NCBI GenBank assembly: GCA_033439795.1
Contig: JAUTDP010000016.1
Coordinates: 310,001 to 374,000 of the forward strand
DNA length: 64,000 nt
Source of the DNA: Sordaria brevicollis
Taxonomy: Eukaryota; Ascomycota; Sordariomycetes; Sordariales; Sordariaceae
Reading direction: 5' to 3'
Both the position numbers and the translations under genes were made by a program. This document shows, piece after piece, positions 55,348 through 64,000 of this stretch. Below the pieces are notes generated by a model that did not search any database, was not told the DNA's origin, and saw nothing but the letters and a program-made list of their open reading frames with translations. Numbering within the stretch: position 1 is the first letter of the stretch; every line of letters starts with the position of its first letter.

Positions 55348-58300
55348 AAGCTATTCTCCTCACACCCACCCCTAAATCTCGCTACACCCTCCCTATAGTC
55401 AGGTCCCATACAAAACCCCAACCCTCATACCCTTTGACAGCCGATGTCACCTACATATAAAAATCCCCGTTTTACCCGCTAAAACCCCATACTTTGCATA
55501 CACGTCACATTTCATAAAAAGAAAGCGGGTCTTAGTAATTTTTAAAATTTTAAAAACCGCGTACGCAACGTACGTAACGTACGTATATAATAATATCGCT
55601 TACAATATTACATTACAATAACGTATCGATTAAATATTATAGCTCTATTATTTTAAAGTATATTATATTATTAAAGTTTATTAATATTATTATTTATTTA
55701 ATTAAATAAATATTATCTATTATCCCCCTTCGCTACCTAACGTTAAAATTAAAAATAGAACTACCCGCGCCGCTATCCCCTACGTTATCGAATAATATTA
55801 TTATAACCTTCGTATTAATTATATTATATAATCGCGAACTATAAAACGTCGATTATATTTTATTTACCGTTATTTAGAATACCTTCAATAGGGCGTTTAA
55901 TAAATTAATTAATTTCTACCGTTATTATCGATTTGGAATTATAATCCTATAGTCCGATAAATATAAAATTTATAACCCCTAATACCCTTTTTTTAAAAAA
56001 ATTAATTATTATATTTATTAATACAATTATACCGCCCCGAATCCTTAAAATTCGACTAATCCCCGTAATAAACGATTCTATACCTTTTGTAAAAAAGTAA
56101 ACTATTACCCATTTCGACTATTTATTAGCGTAACTACTATTAACGATTGGAAGTAGTTTATTAAAATAATAAATAATATATACGATAATTACTTACTATT
56201 AAAAAATTTCGATTATTATTTTTTTTTACAAGAGAGAGCGTTACATTTAAATATATGGGCTATATTATAAATAATTACCTTCTTTAAAAAATAAAAATTC
56301 AATATCCGTTCTATTTACTTATTAATTAAAAAGGAATACCTATAATATCCTTTAACGTATAAAAATATTACTAATATACGTAATTAATTAAAGAGGTTAT
56401 TATATAAGGGCTATTAAAATATATAAATATTTATTCGCTTTTTCGAAAATAACGAATCGGTTATTTATTATAATATTAATTAAAATAATAAATAAAAGAT
56501 TATACTTTTTAATATATTTTAGGTTCTAAATTACTAGCGCAAAATATAATAATATAATCCTTTTACTATTTTAATCGACGCAACGTATAAAACTAACTAT
56601 TACTATTTAACTATAATATAAAATATAGTTTTAATTTATAAAAAGATTTTAATACCTATTTTTTAAATAATTTTAAATAACGAAAATATTAAAGGATTTA
56701 CGTACTTTATTACGCAAATTAAATAAATTACGCAAACTATAAATATACTTCTCCTTAATATTATTATTACTAACGGCGATAAATATTTAATTAAAATATT
56801 ATAAACCTACTTACCTAATATTATACTCCAACATTACGTTTAATATATTAATTATAACGTTATTAAAATAATTAAAAAATATTAACGCCGCCCGGGAGAT
56901 TTAATACTATTATTAAAGTTTAATAGCGAATTTAACAACGAGTTAATCGATAATAATATTAACGACGCTTTATTTAATAGCTCTTCGACTATATTAATTC
57001 GTAACGACCTTAACGAAGACCTAAATTAATATAATATCTATAAATTTAATACCGCTTATAAAAAAGTCCGTATAGTAACGAAGATTATATTCTCCTTAAA
57101 GCCCTTAATTTAAAATAAAATCGCTAATATATATACTAACCTATTTTTTATATAATAATATATAATTTATACCCGTACGGTCGACGAATTTGAACGAACC
57201 TATTAAATTTTCGTTAATAAATTTAAGGGGTTATAATTTCGTATTATCGCGGAGTATATCGATTAATAATTAATATTTATTAAAAAGATTTAAATAGGCT
57301 ATTATACTTCGAATAATTTTAATTATAATTAGAAAATTATATCGCCTAACGAATTTAATAACGGCTCGTTCAAATTATATAATATTTCAATTCGTAATAA
57401 TTTAATTAATCTCTACGAAGTATCGGTTTAATATATTAATAACCGATATATTATTTATATTATTAAATATAGTAAAATTACTTCGCGTATATGTATAATC
57501 TATTTAATTAATAAATTTAAGTAGTTAAGGCGCTATAAATATAACTTTTTATTTTAGGCATTAAATATATTTACTTTTTAATATAATTAATTAATACTAA
57601 TATTATTTATAACCCGCGGTAATAAAATTATTATCGATAACGGTAAATTATTACTATTTTACTTTAATATATTTAAATAATAATATAAATTATTATATAC
57701 CTATAATATAGAAGTATTAATTAAATAAGAAGGAAATAAAATCTTTATTTCTAAGGATAAATATTATTTATTTTAATTTTTAAATTATATTAAAGTAAAT
57801 TAATATATATAATCCCCGGTTATCCCTATACTAATTACCTATAAAGGATTTAATTGATTAATATTTACGTATTAAAATAATTAAAATAAGCGTACTAAAA
57901 AGTTATCTTCGTAAGAATAGGCCCTTTAATAACGACGTTATATTTATTATATAATTAATAAATATTACCCAATGCATTACCTATATACGTACTCGAACCT
58001 AAATTACTTTCTAAATTATTTCCTAAATTACCTTTTAATCCGACGCTACCTTCGTTACCTCCTTCTTATAATCCGCTTCCTAATTTACTAATTTACGTAA
58101 TCGTTTTAAAAATACTACTCCTATACGTACTTTAACGTAATAAAACCTATTTAAATTCGAATATAGTAATAATATTAAAATTATAAATACCGTTAATATT
58201 ATATAGAAAGCCGATAAAACGATAAATAAGAAAGTAAATAAGAAAATGAATAAAAAGGCGGTTAAGAAAGTAAATAAAAAAGTAAATAAAAACGTAATTA

Positions 58301-59467
58301 ATTCGACCTAATTTATTTAATTAAATTAATTTAAATATAAAAAACCTATTTTAAAGGGAAATTATATTATTATTAATAATAATATTAAAGGTAATTTAAA
58401 ATATTTAAATAAGGGTATTAATAATATTAAATACGAGTTTACAATCCGTAATCCTATTCTATTACCTTAGTCCCCCTTCCTTAATCCCTTCTTTAATCCC
58501 GATTAAAGAGAAGTAACCCCTATTATTTATAACGACGACGACGCTTATTTCGATAATATATTTATTAGCTATAATTCTTAAAAATTGGATATAAACGAAC
58601 GATTAACTAATAAAGAAAATAGAGAAGCGGTAAAATACGCTATAAAAAAGGAGAGGCGGGAAGAGGAGGAAAGGATAAAAGAATATATAAATATAATAAA
58701 AGAATAATAATAAACCTATTTTATTAAAGAAATAGAATTATAGAGGATGACCGCTATTTATATTTTATTAAGCCCCTTATTTTACTTTTAGAGAATATTA
58801 CTTAAGGAATTAAAATTACTTTATAACGTTATTTTTAAAAAGGATAGGGAATAAGTAAAGTAGTGTAAGGGTAAATATTCTAATTATTTAGAATTATAAT
58901 TTATAATAAAAAAAGAATTTGGTCTTAATAAGCCGTTAATTTAGCGCTAATAAAATAAACCTATTATCCTTTTTTATAATACCCCCTTTATTTTTAGGAA
59001 TATAAAAGTATTACGCCGCTTATATAACGCTTTTTAAGCTTAAGAATATAGGAAATTTAAATATAAAATTAGTTAGGCTAAGGGTAAAAATTAGAAGTTT
59101 TACTATACGGTTAATTTTAAACTAAAAGGGTATAAAGAAGAGGAGGAGGACTACGACCCTAACCCGTATATTATATAACGCAATAGAGAGGGCAGTAGAA
59201 GTAATCCTATTAAAATTATTAATAATAAATAATTAAATTTTATAGAGTAAATAAATTAGCGCCGTTATTTTCTTTAATTATGCTTAACACTATGAAATTA
59301 TTACGACTTTAGCGGTTACGGCGCACTTGTTAGATTTGCCAAGAAATGTTAGATAATATAAGAAAACGGTATTTTACCATATAAAACTAGGAAATTTTAA
59401 TATCAATTATTAGATGGGGTAGGGAGGGTGCAACGAGATTTGGGGGTAAGTGTGAGGAGAATTCCCC
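55348..59467 (+). mobile_element. RIP-degraded Mutator-like (MULE) DNA transposon
   Basis: A 4.1-kb AT-rich unit. The left end (55353-55395) and the reverse complement of the right end (about 59418-59462) form a 43-bp inverted repeat with five mismatches, all transitions. An 8-bp direct repeat AAGATTAA lies just outside (55340-55347 and 59468-59475), compatible with the 8-10 bp target duplication of Mutator elements. A MULE-type transposase frame is preserved inside on the + strand. The right part (about 58.0-59.3 kb) has Lys/Glu-rich readings that may be a second degraded frame; unassigned. Confidence 0.82.
56000..57900 (+). pseudogene. relic MULE transposase
   Basis: One frame runs through about 1.9 kb with stops only where Gln, Trp or Arg is expected and with no frameshift. 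Landmarks in order, all in that frame: FCKKVNYYPFRLF and VTTINDWK (from about 56085), IDATYKTN (56574-56597, the first catalytic Asp block of MULE transposases), GFTYFITQI, NIIITNGDKYLIKIL (second catalytic block; Asn stands where Asp is expected, a G-to-A transition), then LQHY-stop-YINYNV (about 56826-56856, the LCxWHINxNV block with Cys and Trp changed by transitions), VDEFERTY (57180 on) and NLYEVSV (57408 on). Stop positions and substitutions fit C-to-T/G-to-A RIP. The product would be non-functional. Confidence 0.82.
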
Positions 59468-59475
59468 AAGATTAA

Positions 59476-60688
59476 CAAAACCGAGAATAAGTCTCGCGCA
59501 ATCAACACAAAGCGGACAAGCCTAAAGCGAACCTAATAAAGGGCTCAACTGTTGGCTTAACTACCTAGGTATTAAATGTGCATGTAATAGCCGTTTATTC
59601 AACACTTAGTAAGGTAGAATTAGAAAGACAATAGAACTCTCGTAGTCCCCAAGGATGCCATGGCCAGGTACTTCGAGCCTTTGAACAAATGAACGGACAA
59701 TAGCTGTGACAGAAAATGCATTCAATATCGTATACTTGCCCGAACAAAAAGGGGCAGTTAGCAAACAGCCATGCACAAAACTTGCCAGGGTCCAGACCGT
59801 CCAGGATCTAGGGCTGGGGCTGAAAGGGCTGTCACGGTTAGCAGAAACTCTCCATCGCGGGGGTACTGTCGAATTCGCACGTTGAGATGAATGAGAATAA
59901 GGAGGGAGAGCGGGAAAAGAGGAGGAAGAAAGCTTTGATTATTGAGGAGATCGGAGGGGAGCTTGCCGGGTTAATAGGTAGGTAGGTAGGTAAGTAGTCA
60001 ATCAAGAACGTCGTGGATGATAGGCCTACAGTCAACACTTTAATAAAACTACTTGAAGTGAAAATAATAACAATATAACTAATACCTTACAAGTAAGTAC
60101 CTACTTACCCAATTTGCTGGATGTAATGCTATCAAATCTCAAGGCTCATTGGCCTAGTCACTTCCCGAGCCGGCAGGCAACGGAAGCTTGACCTGCCAAG
60201 TTGTCTGACGACTTGAAGGGTGCCGTGAGATTGGATGTTTTGGTACCTTGTAGGCTTGGTCCCTTACAATCTGATCTTGCCGGGTGCTCTAGCCCGGCTA
60301 ACGGGTCTCCCGGTAGCGGTCTGGTGATCAGGCTGAAAACGCACGCGTTTACTGTGTAGAGGTACCTACTCGTTTCGCGTGGACCGACTGGTGTACGAGG
60401 ATGAGATTGGATTGGGTGATGTGTTGTAGGATGGTACGTACCTCTTGTTTTCCGATTCCGAGTGCAATTCCTGGTGGAGACCTAACGTTTGTTGTGCTGT
60501 GCCGGTAAATAAAACCATCTCGTACCTTGGTCTCACTCTAAGCTGAAGCTCTTTCACCTTCCACGTTCCCTTGACATTAGAATACACGACAATCTACAAC
60601 CCGAGGCATTACTTCCAGTGTCCATTTTCAACCTCGTTACTTCCGTCCTTAACTAGAGGTAGAGGTACCTAAAGCGATAACTTTCAAG
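59476..60688. other. intergenic, no gene seen
   Basis: Normal composition resumes. Contains CTACCTAGGTATT (about 59559-59571), a (GGTA)n patch (59976-59993) and GTAGAGGTACCT motifs (about 60356-60368 and 60653-60670); the last lies within 40 bp of the next start codon. No gene supported. Confidence 0.5.
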
Positions 60689-61468
60689 ATGCCGCCTTCC
60701 AAAATCCCTGTGCCTGTCAACACCAACGCTACATCCAGCAACAAAAAGTCGGACAAAGTTGTTTGCTTCGCAAAGTTTAGGCTCGAAGTACCCGTGCTTG
60801 TCGCGGACCCCACCATCCGCGACGAACGACTGAAGGAGCTCGTCGACACTTGTCAAAACCTCATGCGCAGGTATGCCAAGTTCACCCTCAGGAACGGCGA
60901 GAACGATGCGGAGTTGCATGCGCAGGCCCTCAAGCGAATCAACGAGACCTTGAAGAAGGATGCGCCTGTGCCTGTAGATGAGCAGCCCTCGTCTACCGGT
61001 GTCAAGAACAACACCAATAATAACGACGACGGCAACGGCGATGACGGCAAACCTGTTGTTGAACACGATGCCAGCGCCGCCGCCATCACCACCACCACCA
61101 CCATGCCCGTGGTTAATGACAACAACGCTGCTGACCCCAACAACTCCAACCCCGCCGACAACCCCGCCAACCCCTTCCCCAACCCCGAGACCGCCGCCAG
61201 CACCGCCCCGCCACTGCTTGCTGGGCAGGTACCTCTACCTCTACCTGTACCAAACCCCGCCGCCGTAGCATGGCCTATGAGCTTCAACATCAACCACGAA
61301 GGCCGGTACAAAGCGTGCCTCCTTCTTGACGAGCTCACCGCCCTCGAGTTAGATGTCCGCGAGGGTGGTCCAGTTACTCTCCGGTATGATCCCACCACGG
61401 ATGCGCGTTTCCCCGCTACGGAAGATGAAGCTAGGGATAGGGAGGTTCCGGAGGGGATGTACATCTAG
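60689..61468 (+). CDS. family member 3: unknown function, Asn/Pro-rich linker
   Basis: Single-exon frame of 259 residues from ATG 60689 (context TTTCAAGATGCC). The N-terminal module (about 25-95) includes FAKFRLEVPVLVADPTIRDE and a helix-like LKELVDTCQNLMRRYAKF followed by ALKRINETLKKD. A long Asn/Asp/Thr/Pro linker follows (about 100-190) and ends VPLPLPVPNPAAVAWPM. The C-terminal module is NHEGRYKACLLLDELTALEL, DVREGGPVTLRYDPTTDARF and EVPEGMYI. The C-terminal piece aligns by eye with those of family members 1 and 2 (hydrophobic strand, G/S-rich turn, second strand, acidic/basic tail). The N-terminal match is weaker. Unrecognised function. Confidence 0.65.
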   Translation: MPPSKIPVPVNTNATSSNKKSDKVVCFAKFRLEVPVLVADPTIRDERLKELVDTCQNLMRRYAKFTLRNGENDAELHAQALKRINETLKKDAPVPVDEQPSSTGVKNNTNNNDDGNGDDGKPVVEHDASAAAITTTTTMPVVNDNNAADPNNSNPADNPANPFPNPETAASTAPPLLAGQVPLPLPVPNPAAVAWPMSFNINHEGRYKACLLLDELTALELDVREGGPVTLRYDPTTDARFPATEDEARDREVPEGMYI

Positions 61469-62393
61469 TGTGTAGGGATAGGGACTGGGACTGGGACACT
61501 TGACTAGCTGCCTATTAAGGGGTAAAGCTTAAGGTTGGCTCCGGCTGCTGGTGTCCCTGCGTGGCGTTGCCGTACACTACGGAAGTAACTGCCGCTAGCA
61601 ATATCAAGGACACTCAGCGTTTGCTGGAGCGGCCATATGAAGATCATGACAGTGATGGGCTGGCAAGTTCTCTGGTTGTTTGAGGATTGGAAGGGAAAGC
61701 ATGGAAAGGGAAGGGTCTTTCACAGGAAAAATGGGTACACAATAGACAAGATGTGGAATGACTGGGAGAGGTGTTTGGAGGAGGGAAAATGCCAGTGTCT
61801 TTGTCACCTCTAGAGAGGTGCTAAAACGCGTGGTCTCCTACCAGTAGATACTTCTACTTTCTCACATCGAGGTCCTTCACGGTATGCTGGTCGTGGTTGT
61901 TGCGCCAGGTCATACGAGAGTCTTTTCAGACTTTGGGGCGCGAGAAACGATGCATCACGAGGCAAAACAGAAGGAAAGAGATGCAGTAAAGATAATTAAA
62001 ATACACAGGCAGACCTTTGGTGTCATCACCTGGACAGAAACACTTGATTCCAGGTCCGATGTCAATAAGTTGGAGCAGGAGAACGACGTAAGCTAGGTTG
62101 TTTACCCGATGGCAGCTTTGCTCCAGGTGGAAAAGCCAAGCCATATCGAGTGAGAAGTACCGTTGTACACTAACATGTTCCGTCAAAACAAGCTTTTGCC
62201 GCCTTGCCAGTGAAGTGTAGATGCTCCCGCTTGAGGCTGACACTCGTTGACACCCGTACCCACAGCGGTCCCTTGACTCCCTCTACCTCCTGGGCTTGTA
62301 ACCCTCCCATCAATTCCTACTTCGCACACATCCAATCGAAAGCTAACCGACATCCACCACGACCGATCACTGACCACGTCCCAGAGTGTCATC
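61469..62393. other. intergenic between family members 3 and 4
   Basis: Short frames only. The last 150 bp (CACACATCC, CCACCACGACC stretches) is a likely promoter and 5' UTR. Confidence 0.45.
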
Positions 62394-64000
62394 ATGTCGC
62401 AGCCCCAGAGCAGGCCTCCCACGGGCCAGAAGGGAGATACAGACCCGACTTGGTTTGTGAGGAGCTCGAGAAGGATGGCGGCCATGCAGTGGGTCAACTA
62501 TCTGACAGCGAACTATCCCCATTCCGCCGAGGGTCGCGATATGTCTGAGGTGCTCAAGGACATGGCCGAGAAGTACATGTCACAAGACGAGTTCCCTCAT
62601 GAGTATGGCGACGGTTGCAACGTCAGGTGGAAGAAATGGTTTGTCCTGAAATTCCAGAAGATGCTCGAGGAGTTGCCGAGAACTATCATGGACTTGGAGA
62701 TGGCCATCGACGCAATGGAGCGCCCTGCTCCTTCTGAGCAACATGACGGAATGGGTCTTGCTGCCCGAGGTCCGAGACTGACGTACAACGGCATGAGAAG
62801 GTGAGTCTCTGATAACCAAAGCCGCCACCAGCGAGGACACCATCTAATGGCATGGACAGTAACAGGGCGATGGCCATGGCTAGGGGCACCAACGCAGCCA
62901 ACATGAACGTCAGCAATGGAGTTCACTTCAGCAATGCTGCCAGGGCCAGCATCCATACCATCAAAGCAGTCAACGTCAACGCCCACACCAGCAACGCCGC
63001 GAACGTTGACAACTCTGCTGACACCGGCACCGATCTTATTACTGCCGCTGTCGACAAAATGAGCTTGGGCTTCTTGACCAACCCCGGCAATGACGATCAA
63101 CTCGTGAACCACAACAGTGCCAGCGCCGACATGAACCGCACCAATTGTGTCAACGGCAATAGCACTTCCATGATGGCTTGGGGTAGCCTTGGTAACAACG
63201 TCAGCAACGGCGCGGGCAACATGAACTCCAACAACAACATTGTCACCAGCAAGAAGCGTCCCTCCGAAGCCCTGGACAAGGGCTACACCAACCACAATGC
63301 TTTGCACTCTAGAAAGCGCGTTGCTATCATGCCAACCAACAACTTTGGCACCGGCATGGGTAACAACCTGGCCAAGAAGATGTCGAACGATGCTGCCAAC
63401 AAAATTAGCAACATCGGCGGCAACTTCATGACCTACGGCGTGCCCAATACCTTTGGCAACAACACCTACGGCGTGCCCCTAGGCTACGCCTACAATGTTG
63501 CCAGTAACGCTGGGAACCCCATTGCCAACGACCTCATCAACAACGCCGGCTTCAACAACATTGGTGACAACCGCAGGAGCAACAACATAGCCAACAGCCC
63601 GCCCATGAACCTGACGGGCCTTCCCACTGCTCGACGTCTCTTCAGCGGTGGTAAGAGTCGAAGCCACTATACCGCCAAATCCGATGTAGGCGGCCCTGCT
63701 CCCACCGATGGTTATGCTGGACTTGGCGCTGTTCGTAAACCGAGTCCTGTTGCGCCCTCTGCTCAAGCTTCTGGCACCATTGCTGCTCCAGGTATGATGG
63801 CTGCCCAGGCCTCGGCTTCGGCTCCGGCTCCGGCTCCGGCTCCAACCGCTGTCAGTCCTTCTGTCAATCCTGCTCGCGCTCTTATTGTCCCTCGTGCTCC
63901 TGCCGCTGCCTCTCCCGATGCCTCTGGCTCTGGCGTTGGAAAGACACAGCCAACAGAGGTAGGTGCCGAGGAGATGGAGATTGGCGATGAGGGAGAGGGC
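62394..64000 (+). CDS. family member 4: Asn-rich protein, truncated by window end
   Basis: Exon 1 62394-62800; intron 62801-62859 (59 bp, GTGAGT...GGACAG, branch TCTAAT); exon 2 62860 to beyond 64000, open for 380 codons to the window edge. The N-terminal module (about 20-110) includes MQWVNYLTANYPHSAE, EVLKDMAEKYMSQDEF, WKKWFVLKFQKMLEELP and RTIMDLEMAIDAMERP; the last two align with HDYFVKSLRNVVDNLP and the DAMDR block of family member 1. Exon 2 is Asn-rich with many SN, NN and AN pairs, two basic patches resembling nuclear localisation signals (SKKRPSE; SRKRVA), two TYGVP repeats, then an Ala/Pro/Ser-rich section with an (AP)n run. Function unknown; the C-terminus is not in the window. Confidence 0.7.

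Noticed and set aside
63240..63431. Short + strand frame in the last gene
   Set aside because: Out-of-frame shadow of the Asn-rich exon 2.

Overview
The window is nuclear DNA of a filamentous ascomycete, most likely Sordariales and close to Neurospora/Sordaria. Support: short GT-AG introns (about 45-250 bp) with CTAAC-like branch sites, CNACAATGNC-type start contexts, a 36-nt intron in a tRNA-Thr gene, fungal families (LaeA-like methyltransferase, 2EXR, DUF8021, NRT2 nitrate transporter, M43 metalloprotease), and three AT-rich blocks that look like RIP (repeat-induced point mutation) relics of DNA transposons. Species is not identified.

Layout. 1-3.4 kb: one Thr-rich hypothetical gene. 3.4-6.3 kb: AT-rich relic whose + strand still reads, in a single frame, as a pogo/DDE_1-type transposase. 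6.8-8.4 kb: SAM methyltransferase. 10.0-11.4 kb: an FAD monooxygenase pseudogene with two TAG stops and a frameshift. 12.4-12.8 kb: imperfect inverted repeat. 13.6-18.8 kb: F-box protein, dynactin p25 (start broken in a C homopolymer) and a rhodanese, all on the minus strand. 20.0 kb: tiny Cys-rich secreted protein. 22.5-24.3 kb: sugar transporter. 25.5-26.8 kb: secreted protein of unknown function. 29.9-30.9 kb: M43 metalloprotease. 31.7-32.0 kb: mariner-like MITE. 32.4 kb: tRNA-Gly(UCC). 33.3-36.7 kb: 2EXR protein with a frame break, and a secreted DUF8021 protein. 37.0-37.6 kb: tRNA-like repeat. 40.0 kb: small Ser/Asn/Thr repeat protein. 41.3-43.3 kb: nitrate transporter. 45.8-46.2 kb: complex I subunit NDUFB7/B18, reconstructed from three small exons.

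The right third is accessory in character. A 2,036-bp hAT-type element with a perfect 8-bp target duplication (47.1-49.1 kb) and a 4.1-kb RIP-mutated Mutator-like (MULE) element (55.3-59.5 kb) lie among a divergent kinase-like gene, a tRNA-Thr, and four genes at 53.4-64 kb that appear to be divergent members of one undescribed family. The proposed family plan is a helical N-terminal module, a low-complexity linker and a short C-terminal strand module. One member (54.5-55.3 kb) is broken by frame changes and stops; the last runs off the window with an Asn-rich tail. This clustered family is the best candidate for something new.

All gene models are by eye from sequence. Splice junctions were chosen where frame, GT/AG and family continuity agree. 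No database search or transcript evidence was available.
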